DNA of 64,000 nt from Polynucleobacter kasalickyi (GCF_900176405.1 NZ_FWXJ01000001.1:248001-312000); one strand, 5' to 3'. Shown: positions 18,907 to 28,974, counted from the stretch's first letter. The notes: generated by a model not told the origin, from the sequence alone. Numbers and translations are program-made.

Positions 18907-19817
18907 TAAATTCCCCAATACAGCCTGTTTGGATTGTCTACTAGTAACTTTTGCTGTAGGGCAGCTGTTGGCGCAATATTCGGAATCCAATCAACGAGCA
19001 AGCCATCATCCGGCATATGATCTTTTAAATTAGGATGCGGCCAATCAGTACCGGTTAAAACACGGTCCGGAAATAACTCGACAATTTTTCTGGCAAAAGG
19101 AATTACATCTTGATAAGGGTGTGGTTCTCCATGGAGAGCTTTCGGACCAGTGACTGAAAGTCTTTCTGGACACGTGACTTTGCTCCAAATATTACTGTGT
19201 TCAGTCATTAATTGAATGAATAAGGAAAATTCTGGTCCATCCACTGCTTGACTCACATCAGGTCTACCCATGTGATCAACCACCACAATCGTTGGTAGCG
19301 CCGTAAAAAAATCCCAAAGTTCTGGTAAATCAACGGCTTCAAAATAAATCACAATATGCCAACCGAGTTGCTTGATGCGATGGGCAATTTCTAATAATTC
19401 ATCTTTTGGCGTGAAATCAACTAAACGTTTGACGAAATTAAACCTGACACCTCGGACACCTGCGTCATGTAATTCTTGCAGTTGTTCGTCGGTGATGTTA
19501 CGTTTGATAGTAGCGACACCTCGAGCTAGGCCGTTACTATGGGTTAGAGCATCCACCAGAGCACTGTTATCTGCACCATGACAGGTAGCCTGAACAATCA
19601 CATTTTTAGTAAAACCTAAATGATCACGCAAGGCAAATAATTGATCTTTGCTGGCATCACAAGGCGTATATTTGCGCTCAGGGGCATATGGGAATAGGTG
19701 GCCAGGACCAAATACATGACAATGAGAGTCGACACTCCCCAAAGGAAGTTGAAATTTTGGTTTGCTAGGACCTTGATACCAATCAAGCCAGCCTGGAGTT
19801 TTTTCAAATGTAGTCAT
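18906..19817 (-). CDS. ligI: 2-pyrone-4,6-dicarboxylate lactonase
   Basis: 303 aa, amidohydrolase superfamily. It hydrolyses the lactone of 2-pyrone-4,6-dicarboxylate to 4-oxalomesaconate. Visible: GSVDSHCHVFGPGHLFPYAPERKYTPCDAS (HxH at residues 32 and 34), ATCHGADNSALVDAL, GVRGVRFNFVKRL, VVDHMGRPDV, and the C-terminal VLTGTDWPHPN with the catalytic Asp. These match the LigI subgroup closely. It starts three bases from the ligK stop and overlaps ligA by one base, so expression is coupled. Confidence 0.95.
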
Positions 19818-19819
19818 CT

Positions 19820-20503
19820 TTAATCCACGTAGCGTAAGCCAGCTTTCGCTAATTTTTCACGCATGTTATACATGTCTAGACCGAGTTCACCACTGGCTAG
19901 ACGCTGACGTTTTTCAGCTTCATTACTTTCCCGCTTGGCTGATGCATCCGCTGCTTCTAAAGCGAGGTGAGCAGGCACCACTACCACACCATCATCATCG
20001 GCAATAATGACATCACCTGGATTGACGAGGGCGCCAGCACAAACAACCGGCACATTGACGGAGCCAACCGTTTCTTTCACAGTCCCCTTGGCACTAATCG
20101 CCTTACTAAATACTGGAAATTGCATTGTTGTTAAATCTTTGATATCACGCACGCCAGCATCAATGATTAAACCTTTTGCACCTCTTGCTTTAAAAGAAGT
20201 CGCGAGTAAATCACCAAAAAATCCATCGGTATTATCTGCTGTGCATGCAGCAACTACCACGTCCCCTGGTTGAATTTGTTCTGCCACCACATGCATCATC
20301 CAATTATCACCAGGATGCAGTAAGACAGTCACGGCCGTACCGCACATATGCGCTCCGGTATAAATGGGACGCATATAAGTATGCATTAACCCCACTCGTC
20401 CCATTGCTTCATGAATGGTGGCAACACCAAAGTGACTGAGGCGTGCAACTTGCAGAGGATCTGCTCTTGGTACTTTACGATTTACAATTCCGAATGCTTG
20501 CAT
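19820..20503 (-). CDS. ligK: 4-carboxy-4-hydroxy-2-oxoadipate aldolase
   Basis: 227 aa, RraA-like fold class II aldolase. It cleaves 4-carboxy-4-hydroxy-2-oxoadipate to pyruvate and oxaloacetate, the last step of the pathway. Key sites: [30 protein letters not shown], the metal-site [28 protein letters not shown] containing the conserved Gly-Asp-Leu-Leu and Arg-Asp pair, and [24 protein letters not shown] lies upstream of the ATG. It is encoded between ligJ and ligI on the minus strand. Confidence 0.95.
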   Translation of the reverse strand: MQAFGIVNRKVPRADPLQVARLSHFGVATIHEAMGRVGLMHTYMRPIYTGAHMCGTAVTVLLHPGDNWMMHVVAEQIQPGDVVVAACTADNTDGFFGDLLATSFKARGAKGLIIDAGVRDIKDLTTMQFPVFSKAISAKGTVKETVGSVNVPVVCAGALVNPGDVIIADDDGVVVVPAHLALEAADASAKRESNEAEKRQRLASGELGLDMYNMREKLAKAGLRYVD

Positions 20504-20530
20504 GGTAACTTCCTTTATGTTCTTAATGAG

Positions 20531-21559
20531 TTATAGACCTTTATTGGTGAGCGCTCGATCTAGCCTTGGGTATACATGACGAGCATTTTTCTCATAAATT
20601 TGGAGACGTTCAGGTGCAGTAAGAATGTTACTGGACTCAATGTAACGTTTGGTGTCGTCAAAATAATTACCGGTTTCTGGATCAATCCCACGAACGGCAC
20701 CAATCATTTCAGAAGCAAATAAAATATTTTTTACAGGGATTACGGTGGTCAGTAAATCAATCCCTGGTTGGTGATAAACACAAGTATCAAAGAAAATATT
20801 ATTTAATAAATGCTCATCTAATAGTGGTTTCTTTAACTCTTGAGCGAGCCCCCTAAATCTTCCCCAATGATATGGAACAGCTCCACCACCGTGGGGAATT
20901 AGAAATTTTAAAGTCGGAAAATCTTTGAATAAATCAGACGTCAGACACTGCATAAATGCAGTCGTATCTGCATTCAAGTAATGGGCACCGGTAGTGTGAA
21001 AGCAGGCATTGCAACTGGTACTGACATGAATCATGGCAGGAATTTCATATTCCACCATTTTTTCGTAAATTGGGTACCAATGTTTGTCAGATAATGGCGG
21101 TTCACGCCAATGTCCACCAGATGGATCCGGGTTGAGGTTGATACCTACCATGCCAAATTCTTTTACGCACTTTTCTAATTCGGGAATACTGGTTCTCGGA
21201 TCCACGCCAGGCGACTGGGGAAGCATCGCTGCCCCAATAAAATAATCTGGGAAAAGTGTGGCAACTCTGGCGCACAATTCATTACAAATTGCAGCCCAAG
21301 TTGCTGAGGTGTTGAAGTCGCCAATGTGATGCGCCATAAAGCTTGCACGTGGTGAAAAAATGGTTAGATCACTGCCGCGCTCTTTCATTTTTGCCAATTG
21401 ATTTTTTTCGATGGATTCAATTAACTCGTCATCAGAAATTTTTAAAGCACTAACTTTAGGGCCTAATTCAGGCGTTGTTAAGTTAGCAATCTGTTGGTTA
21501 CGCCAATCTTCAAGTGCTTTCGGAGCCGTAGTGTAATGGCCATGACAATCAATAATCAT
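20531..21559 (-). CDS. ligJ: 4-oxalomesaconate hydratase (amidohydrolase fold)
   Basis: 342 aa amidohydrolase-related enzyme. It adds water to 4-oxalomesaconate to give 4-carboxy-4-hydroxy-2-oxoadipate. Metal-binding motifs: MIIDCHGHYTTAPKAL (HxH at 6 and 8), MIHVST with a conserved His, FLIPHGGGAVPYHWGR with a conserved His, and LLTTVIPVKNILFASEM with the acidic residue. The N-terminus matches LigJ of sphingomonads and pseudomonads. It sits 34 bases after ligU. Confidence 0.94.
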   Translation of the reverse strand: MIIDCHGHYTTAPKALEDWRNQQIANLTTPELGPKVSALKISDDELIESIEKNQLAKMKERGSDLTIFSPRASFMAHHIGDFNTSATWAAICNELCARVATLFPDYFIGAAMLPQSPGVDPRTSIPELEKCVKEFGMVGINLNPDPSGGHWREPPLSDKHWYPIYEKMVEYEIPAMIHVSTSCNACFHTTGAHYLNADTTAFMQCLTSDLFKDFPTLKFLIPHGGGAVPYHWGRFRGLAQELKKPLLDEHLLNNIFFDTCVYHQPGIDLLTTVIPVKNILFASEMIGAVRGIDPETGNYFDDTKRYIESSNILTAPERLQIYEKNARHVYPRLDRALTNKGL

Positions 21560-21593
21560 ATTTTGTCCAGAGATAGTAAAAGAGGTTTAAAGG

Positions 21594-22679
21594 TTAAAAG
21601 AGTTTGGATAGATGGGAAGGAACCATCACTTCACCTCGCATAATCAAGCGAGCTGTACGAAGTAAGGCCGCTTGGGTCACATTTTGCGGATTATTTGGAT
21701 CTAAAGCGAGTTCAACACTAAATTCGCCAGTAGGGTGTTCGACAGAAACGGTTTTTGCAATCCCTTCGCCTAGTGAACAGATACCATCGCATACGGAACC
21801 TTCCATTACACAGGCTGTCGCCACCGTCACTGCTGCAAGGACACCAATCGCATCATGGCAGACGTGTGGAATGAAACACCTTGTCGTAACACTACCGCCA
21901 GCGTTCGGTTTAGCCACTAAGCACATTTTTGGGAAGGTATTGTTCGTCACATCACCTAGTCCCATTAAGTGTCCTGCTTTAATTCGAAGTGTTTCAATCC
22001 GCGCCTTTAACTCCACGTCAGCGTTCATTTCAGCAACCGACTCATAGCCTGTTCGACCTACATCCTCGGCCTTGAATAAGACCATCGGCATACCATTGTC
22101 GATACAAGTGATTTCTAAGTCATCAATCACATCTAAGATCTTACCCGTGGGTAATAAACCGCTACACACTGATCCTGCAGTATCTAGGAAGTTGATTTTT
22201 ATCGGTGCAGAGGTGCCAGGTACGCCATCAATATTGGCGGCGCCCTCGTATTCAATTAGGCCATTTGGCGTTTGTACTGTAACGTCGCATTGCATATCGG
22301 TATTGAGTGTCAGGACTCTTGCCGTAGTTGTCCCAGGTTGCGCTTGAATCAGCCCGCGCTCAATGGCAAATGGCACAACCGCTGCCAGCATATTGCCGCA
22401 ATTAGGCGTGGTATCAACGAATGCTTTATCAATGACTACTTGCGCAAATAAAAAGTTTAAATCGACACCGGGCAATGTACCTCGACTGACAATTCCCACT
22501 TTACTGGTGAGCGGGTTTGCCCCCCCCATCCCATCAATCTGTCGACGGTCAGGGGATCCCATCACTGCTAACAGCACTTGATCTCTACTAGGAATATCTT
22601 GGGGTAAATCTTCCGCCAAGAAAAAAGGACCTCTAGAAGTGCCCCCGCGCATAAATAAGGTAGGTATTGATTTTTGCAT
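21594..22679 (-). CDS. ligU: 4-oxalomesaconate tautomerase (PrpF-like)
   Basis: 361 aa, PrpF/diaminopimelate-epimerase-like fold. It isomerises 4-oxalomesaconate between double-bond tautomers so that LigJ can use it. Evidence: SIPTLFMRGGTSRGPFFLAEDLP start, MGSPDRRQIDGMGGANPLTSKVGIV, TTPNCGNMLAAVVPFAIERGL with the family Cys-Gly-Asn, and ATACVMEGSVCDGICSLGEG. It is the first enzyme gene after the Bug receptor. A GalD (4-oxalomesaconate tautomerase of gallate breakdown) annotation would describe the same reaction. Confidence 0.93.
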   Translation of the reverse strand: MQKSIPTLFMRGGTSRGPFFLAEDLPQDIPSRDQVLLAVMGSPDRRQIDGMGGANPLTSKVGIVSRGTLPGVDLNFLFAQVVIDKAFVDTTPNCGNMLAAVVPFAIERGLIQAQPGTTTARVLTLNTDMQCDVTVQTPNGLIEYEGAANIDGVPGTSAPIKINFLDTAGSVCSGLLPTGKILDVIDDLEITCIDNGMPMVLFKAEDVGRTGYESVAEMNADVELKARIETLRIKAGHLMGLGDVTNNTFPKMCLVAKPNAGGSVTTRCFIPHVCHDAIGVLAAVTVATACVMEGSVCDGICSLGEGIAKTVSVEHPTGEFSVELALDPNNPQNVTQAALLRTARLIMRGEVMVPSHLSKLF

Positions 22680-22761
22680 TAAATAAGCTCTTTAAGTACG
22701 GTCAACAAATATTGTATGGAATTCCCACAATGGTAATGGGGGTTAATTAGATTTTCGTCAA

Positions 22762-23739
22762 TTATTGTTTCGGAATATGCGCCTTGTCGATCACCATTGA
22801 CCACCTTTTAATGTCATTTTCTAATAGATTTTTTAATTCTTTTGGCGTTGATCCTTGTGATTCGACATAAATCTCATCCAATTTTGCTTTGACTTCAGGA
22901 TCTTTCACCACCTCATTGATGGCTTGATTTAAGGAAGTAATAATTTTTTCAGGAGTTTTTGCTGGAGCTGCTATCGCATTCCAAGAGGACGCGGCGTATT
23001 CTTTAATGCCTGATTGCTCAATCGTTGGGGTTTCAGGGAAAAAGGCAGAACGTTTTCTACTGGAGACGGCCAATAGTCTGACTGCGTTCGACTTGACCTG
23101 AGGAACCATCGGACCGAGGATTTCTAATGCACCATCTACTTGCCCACCACGCAATGCAGTGACCACGGCAGGAGTGCCATTAAAAGGGACCACTTGAATA
23201 TCAAGCCCACCTAAATTTTTAAAGAGCTCGGTGGAAAGATGCTGAGTACTACCGATATTAATGGAGGCAAGATTCATTTTGCCAGGATGGGCTTTGGTCG
23301 CAGCGATGAACTCTGGTAAAGTTTTATAAGGTGATGACTGGTTCACAAAGAACCCGATATCGAAGTACCCTAAAGTAGAAATTGGTTCAAAGTCTTTCAC
23401 TGGATCAAAAGGTAATTTTTGGAAGATGGCAGAACTAACAGCTGTACCGTTTGACATTAAAAGCAAGGTATATCCATCGGGTTCGGATTTTGCCACCATT
23501 TCGCCAGCTACAATACCACCTGCGCTAGGACGGTTTTCAATCACGACGGATTGGCCTAATTTGACGCTTAATTTTTGACCGACAACGCGTGCGGTTAAGT
23601 CCGCAATCCCACCAGGACCAAAAGGTACCACGATCTTAATCGGTTTGAGCGGATAGCCAATAGTGCTATTTTGAGCGCTACTGAATAAACAAAAGGTGCT
23701 TAAGTAACTAAATAAGAAGAGTTTAAGTAATTTTTTCAT
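22762..23739 (-). CDS. Bug/TctC family receptor at the head of the lig operon
   Basis: 325 aa periplasmic receptor. It has a signal peptide (LKLFLFSYLSTFCLFSSAQ), the YPLKPIKIVVPFGPGGIADL hallmark, VVIENRPSAGGIVAG and KSEPDGYT. ATG 23739 is preferred: the longer frame starts with TTG and adds only six residues before the basic n-region. It precedes ligU by 83 bases, so it may be co-regulated, and its ligand may be an aromatic acid as for terephthalate-binding TphC. That is inferred by position. There are no TctAB genes. Confidence 0.9.
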   Translation of the reverse strand: MKKLLKLFLFSYLSTFCLFSSAQNSTIGYPLKPIKIVVPFGPGGIADLTARVVGQKLSVKLGQSVVIENRPSAGGIVAGEMVAKSEPDGYTLLLMSNGTAVSSAIFQKLPFDPVKDFEPISTLGYFDIGFFVNQSSPYKTLPEFIAATKAHPGKMNLASINIGSTQHLSTELFKNLGGLDIQVVPFNGTPAVVTALRGGQVDGALEILGPMVPQVKSNAVRLLAVSSRKRSAFFPETPTIEQSGIKEYAASSWNAIAAPAKTPEKIITSLNQAINEVVKDPEVKAKLDEIYVESQGSTPKELKNLLENDIKRWSMVIDKAHIPKQ

Positions 23740-23809
23740 TCGACTAATATAAACCAAAATGCACTATAAATACTAATAATGAGGCACTTCTAACGAAGGA
23801 ATCAGTGAG

Positions 23810-25333
23810 CTATTTAGGTACTACTTGGCTAGAAAATAAAACCATATTCCGCGTTAAGTGGTACTGGTCATCATTACGAAGTGTCCAAAGATCCAACTCT
23901 AAACGACTAGCTAATGGATTGAGATAAGCATTATTTTTTCTGAGTTCAAAATGGAGGTGAGGGCCGGTTGAACGCCCTGTTGAGCCTACATAACCAATTT
24001 CTAAACCGCGGCGAACTTCACTGCCAACCACTAGCTCAGGATTGTAAGAGCTTAAATGGGCATAGTAGGTTTTGTAATTCCCCTCATGTTCAAGAATCAC
24101 TAGGTTGCCGTAGGCGGGGTAGGGGCCATAATGAATAATCTTTCCATTCGCAACCGCATAAATTGGCGTGCCAATAGGCGCAGCAAAATCGATACCTTGG
24201 TGACTCGCTGAGTAAGTGTAATTTTGGGTCACAACAGAATTTGCATTGCCTTTTTTGACTTGTTTTGACTTCGATAAAACAATCGACGAACGTCCAACAC
24301 CTCTTGAGATCCGCGTGTAATTTAATGGGCTAATCCAAAAATTTTGTTCTAATTCAGTGCCACTCGACGTGAAAAAGCCCCCAGGTAAACCATCTCGATC
24401 GACCCAAAAGGCATCAGCAACAACGGTTTTATTGACAGCATCTAATATTTCTAAACTCACTACTTGTGCCCAGTTATTTTTATCCCCGGCGTTGTAGATA
24501 ATCCGAGCTAAATAACGCTCATTGTTGTTCACCTTTGAGTAGAGCTCTTTAATCAATGAGCTAATTTCCCAAATCAACTCTGGGGGTATGGAGGAGTTTG
24601 CTTGATTTGATTTATAAACGATGAGGTCGTTTAAATCTAAAACAACTTCGAGATAATTTTCAAAACCACTATTTAAATTCTGTGATTCAACGAGATAAAC
24701 AAATGACGTCTCAGACCTATGAATGGTGGTCATGGTCGAATTGGCGTCTCTTTTGTCATTATTAACAATAGAAAGCGATTGTATTTTTCCAAAACTATCT
24801 AAAGCGATAGCAAAGGGTAGGCATTTTCCAGTGGTTGCGTTAAAAAAATTCGGCAACTGAAAATTGAAATTACTTTCAAAATTACTATCCTGAAGATTGA
24901 TGGACTCTAAAAAATTTCGGATACTTGAGGCCTTGGCGGCACAACCTTGCCGAATGAGCGCTAGTGAATCTAATTTGGATTGAGGTTTGACAACCTCAGG
25001 GGTGGGCATTTGTAAGATATTTTCTAAAATATTAGGGGTGGGTAATGGTTCCCCATTCACACTGACAATGTTTTGGAAATTTAAGCGATCATATGACTTG
25101 AGAAATCCGGAGCCATTGCTACCTCTGGGCTTCAGTTGCACGCCAGATGAATTATTGCTAGGTTTGTTAGAAGCGCTTTTTTTTGATTTTTTCTCACTGG
25201 CACCAGAATCCTTTTTTACAACAGGTGCGTTTGTAGAAACTTTCTTTTCGGCAGCAAATACATTTACTGAAGAGAAAATCATACAAACTGTCAAAAAAAT
25301 ATTACTTAAAGTAATACGTGAAAAAAAAGTCAA
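23810..25333 (-). CDS. M23-family (LytM) murein endopeptidase, exported
   Basis: 507 aa from a TTG start supported by AAGGA seven bases upstream; only this start provides the signal peptide (IFLTVCMIFSSVNVFAAE). A low-complexity Lys/Ser/Asn stretch (about 36-65) is followed by an unrecognised middle region (about 100-330). The C-terminal LytM domain (about 375-475) has the zinc and catalytic motifs HQGIDFAAPIGTP (HxxxD), GNLVILEH and HLHFELR. Such enzymes cleave peptide cross-links in peptidoglycan or act as amidase activators; both HxxxD and HxH are intact, so it is likely active. It is transcribed toward the Bug/lig operon with a 70-base gap. Confidence 0.9.
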   Translation of the reverse strand: MTFFSRITLSNIFLTVCMIFSSVNVFAAEKKVSTNAPVVKKDSGASEKKSKKSASNKPSNNSSGVQLKPRGSNGSGFLKSYDRLNFQNIVSVNGEPLPTPNILENILQMPTPEVVKPQSKLDSLALIRQGCAAKASSIRNFLESINLQDSNFESNFNFQLPNFFNATTGKCLPFAIALDSFGKIQSLSIVNNDKRDANSTMTTIHRSETSFVYLVESQNLNSGFENYLEVVLDLNDLIVYKSNQANSSIPPELIWEISSLIKELYSKVNNNERYLARIIYNAGDKNNWAQVVSLEILDAVNKTVVADAFWVDRDGLPGGFFTSSGTELEQNFWISPLNYTRISRGVGRSSIVLSKSKQVKKGNANSVVTQNYTYSASHQGIDFAAPIGTPIYAVANGKIIHYGPYPAYGNLVILEHEGNYKTYYAHLSSYNPELVVGSEVRRGLEIGYVGSTGRSTGPHLHFELRKNNAYLNPLASRLELDLWTLRNDDQYHLTRNMVLFSSQVVPK

Positions 25334-25782
25334 TTCAAAGTCCTTATAGAGTCCATCATGATCTGATCGAATAGCGCCTATCCTTTTAACTTTATCGATT
25401 AGTTTTATTCTTTAGGAGGGATAGGATACCAAATAGAAGCCCTCGATTGAAAAAATCAACCTTCATAGTACTCTTTAGACTCGGCATTTACCCTAGTAAT
25501 AACACCTATACACCCTATTTTATTGAGGATAAGTTATTTTTTTTCAATCACTTATGTAAAAATGGAAGGGGAAATTTAAATATTTTTCGGTAACTAAAAA
25601 TGCAGTCTAGTGAGTTGCTTCGAAAATACCTTCCGAGGCATCATTTGACGAAGGTTTTTTGTAGTAGAGATTCAGGATGAAAAGGCCAAGGGCTGTATGG
25701 TTGTCAAAAATATTGAGTAAGTATTTACAAGATATTAATTTTGTTATGTTATTTTTATTCTATTAACGAAGGAGATCTGCTC
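25334..25782. other. Intergenic region without a recognisable gene
   Basis: 449 bases between divergent genes, AT-rich. It holds an inverted repeat CCTATCC ... GGATAGG near 25377-25428 and an ACCTTC ... GAAGGT pair followed by TTTTT (25628-25660) that could be a plus-strand terminator. The only frame with an ATG is a 29-codon reading without a spaced ribosome site (25677 onward). A small RNA cannot be excluded. Confidence 0.4.
25628..25660 (+). terminator. Possible terminator with no known upstream gene
   Basis: A 6-base-pair stem (ACCTTC / GAAGGT) with a 16-base loop, followed by a run of T. No annotated plus-strand gene lies before it, so it is either fortuitous or marks a short untranslated transcript. 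Confidence 0.3.
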
Positions 25783-26022
25783 ATGAAATATTTAATTGCT
25801 ACTTTATTTTTATTCTCATTGTCTTACGCTCAAGCTGAGGAATCTTGCACTTCTCGGGCCGCAGAAAAGAAATTAGCCGGAGCTGCCAAGGCCAGCTTTA
25901 TGAAAAAGTGCGAAAAAGATGCTCGTGCGGCATGTGAGGTTGATGATATTAGTAAAAGAACCAATGGTGCGGCCAAAGAAGCGCACATTAAGAAATGCGT
26001 TAGGGAATCCGTTGGCGAGTAA
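25783..26022 (+). CDS. PsiF-repeat-like small periplasmic protein
   Basis: 79 aa from ATG 25783, preceded by AAGGAG. Signal peptide: KYLIATLFLFSLSYAQAEE. The mature protein has two Cys-bearing repeats, CTSRAAEKKLAGAAKASFMKKC and a second similar ISKRTNGAAKEAHIKKC. These resemble PsiF repeats (KKL-G-A--AFM--C) of phosphate-starvation-inducible proteins; molecular function is unknown in the family. It precedes the glutamate-synthase-like gene by 35 bases. An upstream TTG (25741) would add 14 residues before the signal peptide and is rejected. Confidence 0.75.
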   Translation: MKYLIATLFLFSLSYAQAEESCTSRAAEKKLAGAAKASFMKKCEKDARAACEVDDISKRTNGAAKEAHIKKCVRESVGE

Positions 26023-26057
26023 TTTGAGGTGCTCTAGGTTTTCTTCGAAGGACCTTT

Positions 26058-27686
26058 ATGCTTGCTAAGCTTCGTGCATACTCAAGATATACGCCTTGGT
26101 GGTTGTGTATCTTGTCCGCGCTTCTGATTGTTAGTCGGCTATCCTTAGAAGCTTCTTTACCTACCTGGCTTTTTGCAGTTTTTTTCATTTGGATGAGTTT
26201 TTTAGGTTTATCCGATGTACTCCAAAAAAATCATGCCATTTTAAGAAATTACCCAGTTTCAGGCCATCTTCGCTTCTTATTTGAAACCTTTCGCCCTGAA
26301 ATTAGGCAGTATTTATTGGAGTCAGATACAGAAAAACTCCCCTTTTCCAGGAATGAAAGGGCTCTTGTTTACCAAAGAGCAAAGGGCGCCTCGGATAAAA
26401 GGCCTCTCGGTACCATTGAGGATGTTTATAAAAGTGGCGCTGAGTGGTTAGCTCATACCGCAAATCCTACTGGTCATATAGCACCTAATGCGCTTCGTAC
26501 CCTAGTGGGGGGTAAAGATTGCACGCAACCTTACGCTATCTCCGTCTTTAATGTTTCAGCGATGAGTTTTGGAGCTTTATCGGCTAATGCCATTATGGCT
26601 CTGAATAAAGGCGCACAGATGGGCGGATTTGCCCATGATACTGGTGAAGGCTCAGTATCTGCATACCATCGCAAACATGGCGGAGATTTAATTTGGGAGT
26701 TAGGTTCTGGATATTTTGGTTGTAGAACAGCAGAGGGCACTTTTGATCGAGATTTATTTGCTAAGGTTGCCAATGATCCTCAAATTAAGATGATTGAAAT
26801 TAAAATGTCGCAGGGCGCTAAACCAGGTCATGGCGGTGTTTTACCTGCTGCTAAAATTACTCCTGAGATAGCGATCACGAGAGGTATTCCCCTCGGTCAG
26901 GATTGTGTTTCTCCTGCGGCCCATTCGGCATTTAGGAATCCTCTGGAATTAATGTACTTCATTGCCGAGTTAAGACAGTTGTCGAATGGTAAACCAATTG
27001 GTTTCAAATTATGTATCGGCAAGCTTCGAGAGTGGTTTGCTTTGGTAAAAGCAATGATGGAAACGGGCATTACGCCAGATTTCATCGTAATTGATGGCAG
27101 TGAAGGTGGTACGGGTGCTGCGCCAGTGGAGTTTGTGGATCATGTTGGAACCCCAATGCGAGATGGCTTGCGTTTGGTCCATGCGACCTTAGTGGGTGCT
27201 GGCTTGCGCTCGGAAATTAAATTAGGGGCTTCGGGGAAGATTATTTCAGCATTTGATATCACCAGAGCCTGCGCGATTGGGGCTGATTGGTGTAACTCAG
27301 CGCGCGGTTTCATGTTTGCTGTGGGTTGTATCCAGTCCAGAACTTGCCATACGGATTTATGTCCCACCGGCGTCGCCACGCAAGACGCCATGCGTCAAAA
27401 AGCTTTGGATCCAGAAGACAAAGCACATCGAGTGTTTCATTATCACCAAAATACATTAATTGCCTTAGGCGAATTACTGAGCGCAGCAGGATATCAACAT
27501 CCTAGTGAATTATCCGCGGAGTCAGTAATTCGGAGAACTGAAAGTGGTAAAGCTGCGCCCCTGAGTCACTCTTTACTGGCATTAGAAGAGGGCGAACTCT
27601 TATCTCAAGAAGCGGATTTGCACTTGGACCGTCATTTTGCTGGGTTGGGTAAGTACTGGTTAGAGGCAGACATTCATCAATGGTAA
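26058..27686 (+). CDS. Membrane-associated FMN-binding glutamate synthase family protein
   Basis: 542 aa. The N-terminus has two hydrophobic segments (about 15-32 and 37-55), then the glutamate-synthase central/FMN TIM-barrel domain: ISVFNVSAMSFGALSANAIMALNKGA (about 160), GSVSAYHRKHGGDLIWELGSGYFG, KMSQGAKPGHGGVLPAAKIT, DFIVIDGSEGGTGAAP and the 3Fe-4S cluster segment CIQSRTCHTDLCPTGVATQ. It lacks the N-terminal amidotransferase domain, so it is not a complete GltB; archaeal-type or GltB2 homologues use free ammonia or have unknown roles. An AAGGA ribosome site precedes the ATG. It is followed by two TAXI receptor genes, apparently co-transcribed. Confidence 0.88.
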   Translation: MLAKLRAYSRYTPWWLCILSALLIVSRLSLEASLPTWLFAVFFIWMSFLGLSDVLQKNHAILRNYPVSGHLRFLFETFRPEIRQYLLESDTEKLPFSRNERALVYQRAKGASDKRPLGTIEDVYKSGAEWLAHTANPTGHIAPNALRTLVGGKDCTQPYAISVFNVSAMSFGALSANAIMALNKGAQMGGFAHDTGEGSVSAYHRKHGGDLIWELGSGYFGCRTAEGTFDRDLFAKVANDPQIKMIEIKMSQGAKPGHGGVLPAAKITPEIAITRGIPLGQDCVSPAAHSAFRNPLELMYFIAELRQLSNGKPIGFKLCIGKLREWFALVKAMMETGITPDFIVIDGSEGGTGAAPVEFVDHVGTPMRDGLRLVHATLVGAGLRSEIKLGASGKIISAFDITRACAIGADWCNSARGFMFAVGCIQSRTCHTDLCPTGVATQDAMRQKALDPEDKAHRVFHYHQNTLIALGELLSAAGYQHPSELSAESVIRRTESGKAAPLSHSLLALEEGELLSQEADLHLDRHFAGLGKYWLEADIHQW

Positions 27687-27705
27687 AAAATAGAGTAAAC
27701 AACAA

Positions 27706-28974
27706 ATGAACTTTAAAACGATCGTAATTATTGTTATCGGCTTTTTGGTCGCCCTAGTCATCGGCCTGACTGTCATCGTACCAGCACCTCCCAAATTCAT
27801 TCGCATTGCCGCTGGATCTGAAGATAGCTCCAGCTTTGTTACAGCCAATCGGATTAAAAATGAAATTGAAAAATACGGAATCAAGGTTGAGATTATTACT
27901 ACCAAGGGGAATTTAGAAAATGTTGCGCTATTAGAAAAGCCAAAATCTTCGGTGAGTTTAGCGATTATTCAGTCGGGAACTTTTAAGCAGGTCGAGCATC
28001 CAGAACTAGAGTCAATCGCTAATTTATATTTAACACCACTGCTCGCTATTTATCGTAAAGATGCTTTCCAAAAACAACCGGAGTTTATGCGCGATTTTGT
28101 AGGTAAAAACATATCGATTGGTCCGGCTGAAGGGAATGCGAGTTTATTATTTCGTCAACTCACTGAACTGAGCGCTGCTAAGGGAAAATTTGTGACTGGC
28201 GTACAAAAAGATTACGACATCTTAAAGTCCTTACAAGCCCTAGAAAGAAAACAAATTGATGTCCTTTTTGTTGTTGAGCGACCCGATGAAGAGGAGGAGT
28301 TATTGGCGGCCTTGAAAAATCCTAATTTTGGAATTTTTAATTTAACAAAAGCTTTTGCTTATCCAAGTCGAATTAAGACTTCAAAAGTAATTGAAATACC
28401 TAGAGCAACTTTTAGCTTACAGAATAATATTCCACCGAATGATATAAGAACGATTGGTGTGAGCGCAGAGTTAGTTGCGCAAAAGGGGATTAACCCTGCC
28501 ATCACAGGCTTGCTGTTAGATATCATTGCCAGAACAGAGTCTCCGCGTAGTATTTTGCAAAAAGAAAAAGAATACCCGAACGATCGAGAGTTATCTTTTG
28601 AGCAAAATGAAGATTCAGTAAGGTATTTTAAAAATGGTCCATCGTTTCTCAATAAGTACCTACCATTTTGGGTGGCCGTATGGGGCGATAGACTCCTTAA
28701 AATTTTAATTCCTATCCTGGCGGTCTTAATTCCAGTGATTAATTTTTACCCTCAAATTGTGGCGTTTAGAACGAAGCAAAAACTACATGCGATTTATAAG
28801 GAGCTACATCAAATCGAGCATGATGTCGAAATGCATCACGACAAGTTGTCACTCACTGAACGTTTAATTTCTGTTGAAATGAAGGCAACCCAATTACATT
28901 TACCAGAACTGGATACGAAAAGTATTTTTGACCTAAGGGAAAATATTCAGTTTGTCAAAGCGCAATTACTGTAA
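27706..28974 (+). CDS. TAXI-family TRAP solute-binding protein with C-terminal membrane anchor (first of tandem pair)
   Basis: 422 aa. An N-terminal hydrophobic helix (about 5-26) leads into a TAXI domain: FIRIAAGSEDSSSFVTANRIKNEIEKYG (30-57), TTKGNLENVALLEKPKSSVSLAIIQSG, GKNISIGPAEGNASLLFRQL. Residues about 320-360 read YLPFWVAVWGDRLLKI and a hydrophobic LIPILAVLIPVINFYPQIV, a second membrane segment, followed by a charged helical tail of about 65 residues. Canonical TAXI receptors lack this tail. It is 19 bases after the glutamate-synthase-like gene. No TRAP permease (DctM/fused DctQM) is nearby, so transport or sensing remains open. Confidence 0.85.
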   Translation: MNFKTIVIIVIGFLVALVIGLTVIVPAPPKFIRIAAGSEDSSSFVTANRIKNEIEKYGIKVEIITTKGNLENVALLEKPKSSVSLAIIQSGTFKQVEHPELESIANLYLTPLLAIYRKDAFQKQPEFMRDFVGKNISIGPAEGNASLLFRQLTELSAAKGKFVTGVQKDYDILKSLQALERKQIDVLFVVERPDEEEELLAALKNPNFGIFNLTKAFAYPSRIKTSKVIEIPRATFSLQNNIPPNDIRTIGVSAELVAQKGINPAITGLLLDIIARTESPRSILQKEKEYPNDRELSFEQNEDSVRYFKNGPSFLNKYLPFWVAVWGDRLLKILIPILAVLIPVINFYPQIVAFRTKQKLHAIYKELHQIEHDVEMHHDKLSLTERLISVEMKATQLHLPELDTKSIFDLRENIQFVKAQLL

